A stretch of DNA of 64,000 bases. Source: Halorubrum salinarum (GTDB taxonomy: Archaea > Halobacteriota > Halobacteria > Halobacteriales > Haloferacaceae). The notes beneath the pieces were generated by a model, which saw nothing but the letters and a program-made list of their open reading frames with translations, was not told the DNA's origin and did not search any database. Location of the stretch: the NCBI RefSeq assembly GCF_013267195.1, contig NZ_CP053941.1:992001-1056000 (forward strand). The letters are read 5' to 3'. Positions 17,448-25,523 of this stretch are shown in pieces (the first letter of the stretch is position 1; every line of letters starts with the position of its first letter). The position numbers and the translations under genes were made by a program.

Positions 17448-19023
17448 CGGCGCTCACCTCCGCGTCGCCGGCGGTCGGACTCGCGGCGGCCCTCGCCGCG
17501 CCCCCGGCCTCTCCCGCGTCCGCTCGCGTCTCGAACTGCGCGAGCCGCTCCGTGAGCGACGCGGTGCGCTCGGAGAGCGCGGTCGCCGTCTCCGCGAGGT
17601 CGCCCACCGTCTCCGCGGTCTGGTCGGCGGTCTCGGCGAGCGTCCGGGCGCGGTCGGCGGCGTCGGTCGCCGAGCCGTGGACGGCCTCGACGCGGGCCGC
17701 GACCGACTCGATCCCCTCGGCGCCCTCGTCGGTCGCCCGCGCGATGTCGCCCATCGCGACGTCGACGTCCTCGACGGTGCCGGTGAGCTCCTCGATCGCC
17801 TCGCCCGCGGCCTCGACCGCCGCGGTCGTCTCGTCGAGCTCCGTCATCGTGCGGTCCATCTCGCCGGCGACCGCCGACACGTCCTCCGTCACGTCGCCGA
17901 TCGTCGCCTCGATCTCCGTGGTGGACGCGCGGGTCTCCTCGGCGAGCCCCTTCACCTCGTCGGCGACGACCGCGAAGCCGTCGCCGTCGCCGCCCGCCCG
18001 CGACGCCTCGATCGAGGCGTTTAACGCGAGGATGTTGGTCTGCTCCGCGATGTCGGCGATCACGTCGGTCGTCTCCGCGACACCGTCCATCCGGTCGTCG
18101 AGGCCGGCGACCAGCTCGTCGAGCTCCTCGAGGAGGTCGGCGATCGCGGTGATCGCCTCGACCGCCTCGGTCGCCCGCCGCTCGCCCTCCGCGCCGAGCT
18201 CCGCCGCGGCGGTGGCGTCGCCGGCCACCTCGTCGGTGGTGGAGGCGATCTCCTCGACGGTCGCGGAGAAGTCGTCGGTGTCGTTGGCCGTCTCCCGTAA
18301 CCGCTCGGTCTGTGCGTCCAACTCGTCGGCCAGCTCGCGCATCTCGGCGGCCACCTCCTGGTTCATCGCGGCCACGTCGTCGGCCTCCGCGGCCATCTCC
18401 TCGCTCGTGGCCTCCACGTCGCCTGCGAACGCCTGGATGTCCTCGACCGTCGTCGAGAGCCCGCCGGTCATCTCGTTGTACGCGGCCGTGATGCGCTCGA
18501 TCGCGTCGACCTCGCTGTCGGCGTCGAGCCGGCGGGTGAGGTCGCCCTCGGCGGCGTCCTCCATGGCGCCGCCGATCTCCTCGGCGCGGTCTAAGAGGGT
18601 GTCGGACAGCTCCTCGGCCTCCTCGCGGGCCGCCTCCGCCTCGGACTGCGCCCGCTCGGACTCGGCGACCGCGTCCCGGAGCGACCGCCGCGTCTCGTCG
18701 AAGGCCTCGAAGAGCCGCCCGATCTCGTCGCCGCGGTCGGAGGTCGCGCTCGCGTCGAACTCGCCGCGCCCGACCGCCTCCGCGGTCTCCGTCAGCCGCC
18801 GCAGTTCGACCGCGACGTTCCCGATAAGGACGATACCCAGCAGGCCGAGGTTCAGCGTGACGACGACGCCGACCGACGCCAGCGCGGCCGTCGCCGCCGC
18901 CGCGGTGCCGACCGTCGCCACGTGCCCCGCGAAGAGGGCGATGAAGCCGAGGGTCACGGCGAGCGTCGCGAGGACCGCCGCCCCGACGCGCCGCCCGTAC
19001 CGTGCGGTGATCGCGTTCAACAT
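17440..19023 (-). CDS. Htr-type methyl-accepting transducer paired with the lysine-less opsin
   Basis: The protein has 527 residues. Two transmembrane helices (about 13-35 and 42-68) are joined by a very short external loop with no ligand domain, as in transducers that sense through a rhodopsin partner. HAMP-like segments follow (about 70-120 and 160-210), then a long coiled-coil methylation and signalling domain with the hairpin tip IADIAEQTNILALNASIEA and EVKGLAEETR. It should signal to CheA/CheW and flagellar (archaellar) motion. It is first in the operon, with CCTAAATAGG about 29 nt before the ATG, so it is probably leaderless. The input presumably comes from the opsin-like protein. Confidence 0.9.
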   Translation of the reverse strand: MLNAITARYGRRVGAAVLATLAVTLGFIALFAGHVATVGTAAAATAALASVGVVVTLNLGLLGIVLIGNVAVELRRLTETAEAVGRGEFDASATSDRGDEIGRLFEAFDETRRSLRDAVAESERAQSEAEAAREEAEELSDTLLDRAEEIGGAMEDAAEGDLTRRLDADSEVDAIERITAAYNEMTGGLSTTVEDIQAFAGDVEATSEEMAAEADDVAAMNQEVAAEMRELADELDAQTERLRETANDTDDFSATVEEIASTTDEVAGDATAAAELGAEGERRATEAVEAITAIADLLEELDELVAGLDDRMDGVAETTDVIADIAEQTNILALNASIEASRAGGDGDGFAVVADEVKGLAEETRASTTEIEATIGDVTEDVSAVAGEMDRTMTELDETTAAVEAAGEAIEELTGTVEDVDVAMGDIARATDEGAEGIESVAARVEAVHGSATDAADRARTLAETADQTAETVGDLAETATALSERTASLTERLAQFETRADAGEAGGAARAAASPTAGDAEVSADD

Positions 19024-19203
19024 CTGTTGTCCGTCCGAAGGAAGCTACCCTATTTAGGAGTAAAGGCCAAATTATACGAGCCGATAATTCGGTATGCTCG
19101 CGGACGCGCCCGAGCGGTACCGCTGCGACGCCTCGGAACGCCGGGGTCGAACGCCTCTCAGGCCGGGGGCGGTGTTTTTCCCGCGGCCGCGCGACGGGGG
19201 CCC

Positions 19204-19653
19204 ATGCCCAGCGTCAGCGAGACGTACATCGAGAACCGCCAGCGCGTCCAGCCCACTCACACGAACAACTACGCCTCCGCGCACGGGGGCAACGTCGTCA
19301 AGTGGATGGACGAGATCGGCGCGATGTCCGCGATGCGCGCCGCGGGCGAGACCTGCGTCACGGCCAAGATCAACGCGCTCGACTTCAAGCGGCCCGTCCC
19401 GCAGGGCGACACCTGCGTCATCGAGTCATATGTGTACGCGGTCGGGCGCACGAGCCTCCGCACGCGGATTCGCGCGTACCGCGAGTCCCCGCGGACGGGC
19501 GAGCGCGAGCTCACGACGGAGTCGTACTTCGTGTTCGTCGCCGTCGACGCCGACGGCAGCCCGACGCCCGTCCCGGAGCTGGAGGTCGCGGGCGAGCGCT
19601 GCCGCGAGCTCCGCGAGGAGGCGCTGGCCGGAGAGCCGGACGAGGACCGGTAG
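19204..19653 (+). CDS. acyl-CoA thioesterase, hotdog fold
   Basis: The protein has 149 residues. The N-terminal THTNNYASAHGGNVVKWMDEIGAM segment is the conserved hotdog helix and active-site region of YciA/BFIT-type acyl-CoA thioesterases. Later motifs (FKRPVPQGDTCVIESYV, LTTESYFVFVAVD) fit the same family. Expected reaction: hydrolysis of acyl-CoA to free acid and CoA in the cytoplasm. The ATG lies 29 nt after GTGTTTTTCCC, so it is likely leaderless. It is divergent from the transducer gene. Confidence 0.88.
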   Translation: MPSVSETYIENRQRVQPTHTNNYASAHGGNVVKWMDEIGAMSAMRAAGETCVTAKINALDFKRPVPQGDTCVIESYVYAVGRTSLRTRIRAYRESPRTGERELTTESYFVFVAVDADGSPTPVPELEVAGERCRELREEALAGEPDEDR

Positions 19654-19718
19654 GCGAAGCGCGGTCTCGCGGGTCCCGCAGCGACACGTCCATGTGAGTC
19701 CGGAGTCACCGATCCGGT

Positions 19719-19898
19719 ATGCGGAGAGCCGCAGCGGTGCTCCTCGCCGGCCTCGCGGCGGCGGGCGTCGCCGTCGGACTGTTGACACTCGTCGGCGCGT
19801 CGACGGCGCTGATCCCGACCGGCGCGCTCGGCGCGGCGATCCCGGTGGCGCTGATCTACGCCGTGATGACGGCGGCCGAAGGCGACGCGTCCGGGTGA
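19719..19898 (+). CDS. small two-helix membrane protein
   Basis: A 59-residue ORF starts at ATG 19719 and ends at TGA 19896-19898. It starts MRRAAAVLLAGLAAAGVAVG and has a second hydrophobic stretch (ALGAAIPVALIYAVMTAA) with an acidic tail. Codon third positions are G/C as in real genes here. No homologue is recognised; its reality rests on frame composition and placement between two genes. Confidence 0.5.
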   Translation: MRRAAAVLLAGLAAAGVAVGLLTLVGASTALIPTGALGAAIPVALIYAVMTAAEGDASG

Positions 19899-19946
19899 AG
19901 TCCTCGGCGCCCCGAGCCCCGCCCGCCGCGTCACCTGACGATCCGG

Positions 19947-20816
19947 TCAGTAGTCACCGAGCACGCCGAGCCGCCGCGCGCGCCCCGTCGCCAGCTGGAA
20001 GACGAGGTACCCGCCGACCAAGTAGCCGACCGCGACCGCGGCGAGGAGCGCGAGGTCCGCGATCGGGAACTCCCACAGCCGCACGCCGTCGACCATCACG
20101 CGCTGGAGCATGGCGCTGCCGTGCGCTAACGGGAGCACGCGCGTCCACGGCAGGTCGAAGACGGGCGCGGAGATCAGCGCGACGAACCCGAACTGGAGGA
20201 GGTTGAGCCAGTTGCCGATCCGCTTGTAGAGGACGGTCACCCCGCCCGCGGCGAAGCCGAGGCCGAGCACCGAGACGATCGACAGCCCCGCGACGACGAC
20301 CACGGTCACGGGCGCGAGGCTGAGGCGCGTCCCGGTCGCGAGGAGCATCACGGCGAGGATCACGGCGCTCGTGAGGAACGTCCGCACCACCTTCGCGACC
20401 CCCTTCAGCAGCGCGACGGGCGCGAAGCCGAACGGCGTGGTGATGTGTCGTTCGAGGGTGCCCCACTGCACCTCGCTGCCGATGTCGTTCGACACCGACG
20501 AGTACGCGCCCACCGACAGCGTCCACAGGAAGTAGCCGACGACGATCCCCTCGATCGAGTCCGCGAGCGCCTGCCCGGCGAGCAGTTGGCCGCCGAGGAA
20601 CAGCGCGGCGAAGAAGAACAGCGACACCACGATCCCCCCGATCGCGTTGGCCGGGTAGCGCACGAAGATGAGGAACTCCCGGTAGAGGACCGCCCGCGCG
20701 AGGTGGTAGTAGGTGGCCGGGCGCGGCTCGTCGGTCGCCCGCGCGCCGTCGGCGGCGTCGGCGTCGCCGGTCGGCTCCGCCGTCGACGCCGGTCCCGCGG
20801 AGGCGTCCCCGCTCAC
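19947..20816 (-). CDS. ABC-2 type exporter, membrane subunit
   Basis: The protein has 289 residues from a GTG at 20814-20816, which overlaps the stop of the ATPase gene by 4 nt (GTGA). An acidic N-terminal tail precedes six hydrophobic helices, including IFVRYPANAIGGIVVSLFFF and the SVSNDIGSEVQWGTLERHITTPF loop typical of ABC-2 permeases (drug/polysaccharide/lipid export). It forms a heteromeric exporter with the upstream ATPase. Cargo unknown. Confidence 0.88.
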   Translation of the reverse strand: MSGDASAGPASTAEPTGDADAADGARATDEPRPATYYHLARAVLYREFLIFVRYPANAIGGIVVSLFFFAALFLGGQLLAGQALADSIEGIVVGYFLWTLSVGAYSSVSNDIGSEVQWGTLERHITTPFGFAPVALLKGVAKVVRTFLTSAVILAVMLLATGTRLSLAPVTVVVVAGLSIVSVLGLGFAAGGVTVLYKRIGNWLNLLQFGFVALISAPVFDLPWTRVLPLAHGSAMLQRVMVDGVRLWEFPIADLALLAAVAVGYLVGGYLVFQLATGRARRLGVLGDY

Positions 20817-21868
20817 GGGGACCCGCCTCCGAGCACCGACCCCGTGCGTTCGAGGAACACCTCTTCGAGGTCGGGCTGGACCGTTCGGATGTCCGAGACG
20901 GTGACGCCGGCCGCCCGCAGCGCGTCGGTCAGGTCGTACAGCCGGTCGCCCCCGGCCGCGACCGTCACCGCGGGCGGCTGCGCGTCGCGGTCGACGCCGA
21001 CGACCTCGAACCGCTCGCGCAGGCCCTCGACGGTCTCGGGCGTGAGGTCCGGGCTCGCCACGCGCACCGCGTCGCTCGCGGCGGCGCCCAAAAGCGCCTC
21101 GACGGTGTCGTCGGCGACGATCCGCCCGTTCGACAGCATGACGACGCGGTCGCACACCGCCTCGATCGTCGTCATGTCGTGGCTGCTGACGACGATGGTG
21201 AGCCCCTCCTCGGCCGCGAGCCGGCGCAGCTCCGCCCGGAGCGTCCGCGCGCTCTCGACGTCGAGCCCGAGCGTCGGCTCGTCCAGGAACACGAGTTCGG
21301 CGCCGCCCGCCAGCACGCTCGCGAGCGACACCTTCTGTTTCATGCCTCGAGAGAGATCTCGAACCGGCGTGTCCGCCTTGTCCGCCAGGTCGAGGCGGTC
21401 GAGCAGCCGGTCGTGGCGCGCCGCCACGGAGTCGGGGTCGACCCCGCTGATCGTCGCGAAGTAGCGGAGGTTCTCCCGGACCGTGAGCCGCCAGTAGTCG
21501 TTGCGCGCGCCCTCCAGCATCGCGTCCACGTCGGCGTAGGCCGCCCGGCGCCCGTCGCGCACGTCGGCGCCGAACACCCGGACCGAGCCCGCGTCGGGGA
21601 TGACGATGCCGAGGGCGCACTTGATCAGCGTCGTCTTGCCCGCGCCGTTCGGGCCGAGCAGGCCGACCACCGACCCGCGCTCGACGGTGAGGCTCACGTC
21701 GTCGACCGCGACGACCGCGTCGTCGCCGTCGCCGAACCGCTTCGTGAGCCCCTCGACCGCGAGGGCCGGCGGGCCGGGCTGGTCGTCTGGCGGTTCCGCG
21801 CCGCCGTCCGCGTCCGTCTCGTCGCGCTCGCGGGGACCACCGCGCGCGCTCGTCGCGCTCCGTGCCAT
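20813..21868 (-). CDS. ABC transporter ATP-binding protein (ABC-2 exporter)
   Basis: The protein has 351 residues. Walker A is GPNGAGKTTL, the signature is LSRGMKQKV (degenerate LSGGQ), Walker B is LVFLDEPTLGLD and the switch histidine is SSHD. A C-terminal extension of about 100 residues (VRVASPDLTPETVEGL... LEEVFLERTG) is typical of drug-resistance type exporter ATPases. It energises the permease encoded next. The first 30 residues are a variable acidic/Pro-rich leader. Confidence 0.92.
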   Translation of the reverse strand: MARSATSARGGPRERDETDADGGAEPPDDQPGPPALAVEGLTKRFGDGDDAVVAVDDVSLTVERGSVVGLLGPNGAGKTTLIKCALGIVIPDAGSVRVFGADVRDGRRAAYADVDAMLEGARNDYWRLTVRENLRYFATISGVDPDSVAARHDRLLDRLDLADKADTPVRDLSRGMKQKVSLASVLAGGAELVFLDEPTLGLDVESARTLRAELRRLAAEEGLTIVVSSHDMTTIEAVCDRVVMLSNGRIVADDTVEALLGAAASDAVRVASPDLTPETVEGLRERFEVVGVDRDAQPPAVTVAAGGDRLYDLTDALRAAGVTVSDIRTVQPDLEEVFLERTGSVLGGGSP

Positions 21869-21893
21869 CGCCCTCTGGTACGGGCCGGCGGCG

Positions 21894-21900
21894 GATATAT
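21894..21900 (+). promoter_or_regulatory. TATA box of the gene starting at 21925
   Basis: GATATATCC lies about 28 nt before a GTG codon and on the promoter side of the divergent ABC ATPase gene. The spacing matches leaderless initiation at the GTG and decides that start over the upstream GTG at 21862. Confidence 0.55.
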
Positions 21901-21924
21901 CCGCGCTCGCCGGCGACCCCTGGT

Positions 21925-22383
21925 GTGGACCTCGACCGCTTCGCCGCGGACGCTCCGGACGACGACGCGCCCGGCGACGCCCGCGTCTGCGTCGTCGCGA
22001 CCCGGCCGGACACGTTCGAGCGCTGCCGCGACGGCTTCTACCCCGCGCCGCGCTCGTACGACCGCACCCGCGCCGACTTCGACTACATGGCCTTCTACCG
22101 TACTGCCCCGGTCTCTGCGGTCACCCACTACGCCCGCGTCGTCGACCGCACCGAACAGGCGCGCGGCGACCCCGGACCGATGGACGAGGGCGACTGGGCG
22201 GCGCTCATCGACCCCTTCTCCGAGGAGCGCGTGGTCGTCGTCTTCGCGTTCGACGATCTCGTGCCGCTCGATAGCCCCGTCGAGAACGACCTGAACGGCG
22301 TGCGCGGCGCGTGGTACTGTTCAGTCGACGACCTCCGGCGCGCCGAGACCCTCTCCACACTCCGCGAGGCGGCCGAGGAGTAG
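21925..22383 (+). CDS. conserved haloarchaeal protein, function unknown
   Basis: The protein has 152 residues from GTG 21925. It is soluble and acidic, with RVCVVATRPDTFERCRDGFYPAPRSYDRTRADFDYMAFYRTAPVS near the N-terminus (residue range 20-65) and a repeated VVVVFAFDDLVPL strand. No catalytic motif is recognised. It converges on the cobalamin-binding gene; the stops are 6 nt apart. Confidence 0.75.
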   Translation: MDLDRFAADAPDDDAPGDARVCVVATRPDTFERCRDGFYPAPRSYDRTRADFDYMAFYRTAPVSAVTHYARVVDRTEQARGDPGPMDEGDWAALIDPFSEERVVVVFAFDDLVPLDSPVENDLNGVRGAWYCSVDDLRRAETLSTLREAAEE

Positions 22384-22389
22384 CCCGAG

Positions 22390-23331
22390 TCACCCGCCGT
22401 CGGCGCGGACGGAAGGCGTCGGGGGATCGACGCGCACGGTCCGATCGCGGTCGGCGGGCGCCGTGGCGGCGTGCTCGGGGTGAAGACACGCGAACAGCGC
22501 CTCCAGCGAGTCGACGAGCCGGTGGCTCGGCCGGTTGAACAGGGCGTTGCCGTCGACGGCGTAGACCCGACCGTCCGCGACCGCTCGGAGGTCGTCGAAC
22601 TCCGGCCGGTCGGCGAGGTCCCCGACTGCGTCGACGGCGCGGTCGCGGGCGAAGCCGCAGGGCGCGACGACGAGCACCTCGGGGTCGAACTCGCGCACGT
22701 CCGCCCACGCGACCGGCTCGGAGGGGCCGTCGGGCTGGAACGCGGGGTCGCCGCCCGCGATCTCGACCATGTCGCGCACCCAGTGACCGGCGCGGATCGG
22801 CGGGTCGGTCCAGTCGAGGACGGCGACGCGGGGGCGTCCCTCCTCGGCGACCGCGCGCTCGGCCCGCTCGCGGACCGCGTCGACGCGCTCGCGGAGGTCG
22901 GCCCGGAGGTCGCTCGCGGCCGCCGCCTCGCCGACCGCGGTGCCAACCCGCTCCACGTCGTCGAGCGCGTCGCGGAAGGAGTGCGGGTCCAGAGCCAGCA
23001 CCTCGGGCGCGGGGTCGAGGCGCGCGGCGGCCGCGCGGACCTCGCTCGCGTCGACGGCGCAGACGTCGCAGGTCGCCTGCGTGACGAGGAGGTCGGGGTC
23101 GAGGGCGGCGAGGCGGTCCTCGTCGAGATCGTAGACCGCGCCGTCGACCTCGCGCATCTGTTCGTCGATGTCGGCCGCCGAGCGGTCCGCGTGGTCGACG
23201 ACCGTGCTCGTCAGCGTCAGCAGGTCCCGGGCGGCAGGCGGGTGGTCGCAGCTGTGCGAGACGCCGACCGGCTCGACGCCGAGGGCGAACAGCGTCTCCG
23301 TGGCGGAGGGGAGCAGCGAGGCGACGCGCAT
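22390..23331 (-). CDS. cobalamin-binding (BtuF-like) protein without a signal peptide
   Basis: The protein has 313 residues. It opens MRVASLLPSATETLFALG, the conserved start of the BtuF/helical-backbone metal receptor fold, and has DPDLLVTQATCDVCAVD plus a second lobe after about residue 165. BtuF-like receptors normally carry a signal peptide or lipobox; here the fold starts at residue 1. It may therefore be cytoplasmic, or misnamed. The ORF extends to 23358, but the ATG at 23329-23331 fits the fold. Confidence 0.85.
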   Translation of the reverse strand: MRVASLLPSATETLFALGVEPVGVSHSCDHPPAARDLLTLTSTVVDHADRSAADIDEQMREVDGAVYDLDEDRLAALDPDLLVTQATCDVCAVDASEVRAAAARLDPAPEVLALDPHSFRDALDDVERVGTAVGEAAAASDLRADLRERVDAVRERAERAVAEEGRPRVAVLDWTDPPIRAGHWVRDMVEIAGGDPAFQPDGPSEPVAWADVREFDPEVLVVAPCGFARDRAVDAVGDLADRPEFDDLRAVADGRVYAVDGNALFNRPSHRLVDSLEALFACLHPEHAATAPADRDRTVRVDPPTPSVRADGG

Positions 23332-23379
23332 GGCCGTACGGACGCGCTCGACGGGCAAAAACGAGGGGACCGGCCGCGG

Positions 23380-23568
23380 CTACCTGGCGGGGAGCCACGC
23401 GAGAACGGGCTGAACGACGACGTACGCGGCGTACAGCAGGGCGCCGAACGCCAGCAGGAACGACGCCGAGCGGAACCACTCCGCGGTCTGGGTCGGAGCG
23501 AGCGTGTTGATGAGCGTGACTGCGAGCAGCGTGCTCAGGAGGACGAACCGCGCGTCGCGTCGGTCCAT
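23380..23568 (-). CDS. small two-helix membrane protein
   Basis: The protein has 62 residues. Two hydrophobic segments (about 8-27 and 34-58) are separated by PTQTAEWFR, with positively charged MDRRDAR at the N-terminus. No family recognised. Frame composition and clean start support it. Confidence 0.6.
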   Translation of the reverse strand: MDRRDARFVLLSTLLAVTLINTLAPTQTAEWFRSASFLLAFGALLYAAYVVVQPVLAWLPAR

Positions 23569-23625
23569 GGACGAGCGTGGAACGGGACGGGTGAAATCGG
23601 CGGCGGTTCGGGGCGAGGACGAGGC

Positions 23626-23892
23626 CTACCCCGTGACGGCGTCCGCGGTCGCCGTTGCGTACGCGGCCGCGAGGTCGCCGTTCGGCAGCGCGTCGAGCGC
23701 CGCCGCGCAGCCCCACCGGATCCGGTCGCGCCGCTCGCCGGCCGGGAGCTTGTTCGTCGCCACCGTCTCGGCCGTGTCGAGGGTCGCCCGCGCGGTCGTC
23801 GCGTCGCCCTCGGCCGCCGCGTCCGCGGCCGCCGCCAACAGCTGTTCGAGGCTGGCGCGCACGTCGTGGGGAACCTCGTCGGGGTCGGTCAC
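23626..23892 (-). CDS. small helical haloarchaeal protein
   Basis: The protein has 88 residues from a GTG that overlaps the stop of the upstream methyltransferase by 4 nt. It is Ala-rich and helical (VRASLEQLLAAAADAA, ATTARATLDTAETVATNKLP), resembling small regulatory or scaffold proteins of haloarchaea. Function unknown. Translational coupling to the methyltransferase suggests a linked role. Confidence 0.65.
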   Translation of the reverse strand: MTDPDEVPHDVRASLEQLLAAAADAAAEGDATTARATLDTAETVATNKLPAGERRDRIRWGCAAALDALPNGDLAAAYATATADAVTG

Positions 23893-24539
23893 GGCTCCGG
23901 TCGCGTTCCGTCTGGGTCGGCCGCCAGCCTCGCGAGGACGAACTCGGTGCTGCTCCCCAGCGGGTCGGTCGCGGTCCGCGTCTCGAGGTCGGCGAACCCG
24001 GCCGCGCGGAGCTGGTCGAGCGTGCGCTCGCGGCCGGGCGCGGAAAAGAACATCTCCCCGCCCATCCAGCCGCGCCGGACCGTCTCGAAGCGCCCGCTCG
24101 GCAAGGTCATCAAGAGCCGGCCGCCCGGCCGGAGGACGCGGGCAAACTCGTCGTACACCGTCGGGTGGCGCTCGCGCTCGACGTGAAACACCGCGTGGTA
24201 GGCCGTGATTGCGTCGAAGCGGTCGGCCGCGAACGGGAGCGCGGACATCTCGCCGTGGACGAGCCGCGCGTCGGGGACGGTCTCGCGGGCGAGGTCGAGC
24301 CCGCGGCGCGAGACGTCGAGCCCGACGCTGCCCGGCGGGAGGTTCGCCAGGGTGCGGGCGCCGTCGCCGCAGCCGACATCGAGGACGAGCGGGTCGCCGT
24401 CGGTCGCGACCCGCGGGTCGCTCGCCAGCGCGTCGAGCAGGTCGTCGATCAGCGCCGCGTCCGAGCCGTCCGGGTCGCGGCGCTCTGCGTACGTCTCGGC
24501 GACCGTGTCCCACGCGCGGCGCACCGCGTTGCGGTCCAT
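23889..24539 (-). CDS. class I SAM-dependent methyltransferase
   Basis: The protein has 216 residues. Motif I is LVLDVGCGDGART, the acidic residue after strand 2 is in VGLDVS, and the post-motif FDAITAYHAVFHV and RVLRPGGRLLMTLPSG complete a methyltransferase-11 type fold. The substrate cannot be told. It forms a two-gene operon with the 88-residue protein. Confidence 0.88.
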   Translation of the reverse strand: MDRNAVRRAWDTVAETYAERRDPDGSDAALIDDLLDALASDPRVATDGDPLVLDVGCGDGARTLANLPPGSVGLDVSRRGLDLARETVPDARLVHGEMSALPFAADRFDAITAYHAVFHVERERHPTVYDEFARVLRPGGRLLMTLPSGRFETVRRGWMGGEMFFSAPGRERTLDQLRAAGFADLETRTATDPLGSSTEFVLARLAADPDGTRPEP

Positions 24540-24690
24540 ACGGACGCGACGGGCGCGAGCGACATGATTGCTCGGGCGGATTGGCGACGCGCCGCCCGCG
24601 CCGGCCGACCGGCCACGACAGCCGCGACGGCCGCGCCGAGCGGGGAGCCGGCGGTCGGGAATTTATGCCGGCGGGCCGCGAGGGCGACGC

Positions 24691-25059
24691 ATGGAGATTC
24701 TCCACACCTGCCTGAACGTGGCGGGCGCGGACCGGACCGCCGACTGGTACGTCGACGCGCTCGGCTTCGAGCGCTCGTGGGAGTTCACGGTCGCCGACGG
24801 CGACACTCGCAACGTGTACGTCGCCGACGGGAACGGCGTCGAGTTCCAGCTGTCGGACACGCCGGGCGAGGAGCCGAGCGCGGACGGCGACCGCTACGAC
24901 CACGTCGCCGTCGGCGTCGACGACGTGGACGCGGCGTTCGCCGATATCGACCACCACGGCGTCGTAGAGGCGCCGACCGACCACCCGGAGGCCGGCGCGC
25001 GCGTCGCCTTCGTGAAGGACCCCGACGGCCACGTCGTCGAGCTGATCGAGCCGCTCTGA
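24691..25059 (+). CDS. VOC-family protein (lactoylglutathione lyase-like)
   Basis: The protein has 122 residues. Two beta-alpha-beta-beta-beta units are visible: MEILHTCLNVAGADRTADWY with NGVEFQLSD, and YDHVAVGVDDVDAAF with KDPDGHVVELIEPL. Conserved His6 and the C-terminal Glu are candidate metal ligands. Haloarchaea lack glutathione, so the true substrate may differ from methylglyoxal-glutathione. A GAATTTATGCC box lies 29 nt upstream: leaderless. Confidence 0.85.
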   Translation: MEILHTCLNVAGADRTADWYVDALGFERSWEFTVADGDTRNVYVADGNGVEFQLSDTPGEEPSADGDRYDHVAVGVDDVDAAFADIDHHGVVEAPTDHPEAGARVAFVKDPDGHVVELIEPL

Positions 25060-25099
25060 ACGGCCGTCTCGGGGGGTTCGAAAGAAGAGTGAGAGCGCG

Positions 25100-25220
25100 T
25101 TAGCCGTCGGCGCGGCGGACTGCGACGACGACGAGCAGCGCGACGGCGACCGCGAGCGCGACCGCGCCGAGCGTCGGGATCGAGAACAGCCCCGGCTCTT
25201 CGACCGGCGACGCCGCTCAC
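25100..25220 (-). pseudogene. frameshifted small membrane protein with C-terminal sorting-like tail
   Basis: In one frame the stretch reads EEPGLFSIPTLGAVALAV, then AVALLVVVAVRRADG and stop TAA: one hydrophobic helix ending in basic residues, much like PGF/IPTL-type C-terminal signals. That frame is closed upstream by TGA at 25217-25219 and has no start. A GTG at 25218-25220, 24 nt after a TTTCTATC box, opens another frame. Removing one base near 25205 would join GTG to the good frame, giving a 40-residue protein. A frameshift or sequencing error is likely. Confidence 0.4.
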
Positions 25221-25277
25221 GGGACGGCGACGCGCGATAGAAAGTCGGGGTTCGAGGCGGGGTCGTGCCCGACCGCG

Positions 25278-25451
25278 TCAGTCGTCGGCCGGGACGCGCG
25301 GCTCCGCCGGGGGCTCGGACTCCTCCGTCTCGCCCGCCGGCTCGTCGACCGCGTCGACGTCGGGGGTGTCGTCGAGTTCGTCCGCCTCCTCGGACCGGTG
25401 ACGCGCCTGGACCTCCTCCCAGGTCATCGCCTCGTCGTAATGATGGCACAT
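25278..25451 (-). CDS. small acidic haloarchaeal protein
   Basis: The protein has 57 residues. It begins MCHHYDEAMTWEEVQARH; Cys2, His3 and His4 could bind a metal. The rest is very acidic and probably disordered. Short proteins with an MCHH start and TWEE motif recur in haloarchaea (recalled). Role unknown. Confidence 0.65.
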   Translation of the reverse strand: MCHHYDEAMTWEEVQARHRSEEADELDDTPDVDAVDEPAGETEESEPPAEPRVPADD

Positions 25452-25523
25452 GACAACTACCAACACGGACTGGGCGCTTCTAAAAGTTACGCCGAATCTG
25501 TCGAAAGAGGGCCTCTGAGCCGC

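Noticed and set aside
21869-22013. A 688-codon fusion of ABC ATPase and permease on the minus strand
   Set aside because: That frame reads the permease only in its last 289 codons; the first part is out of frame with the real ATPase.
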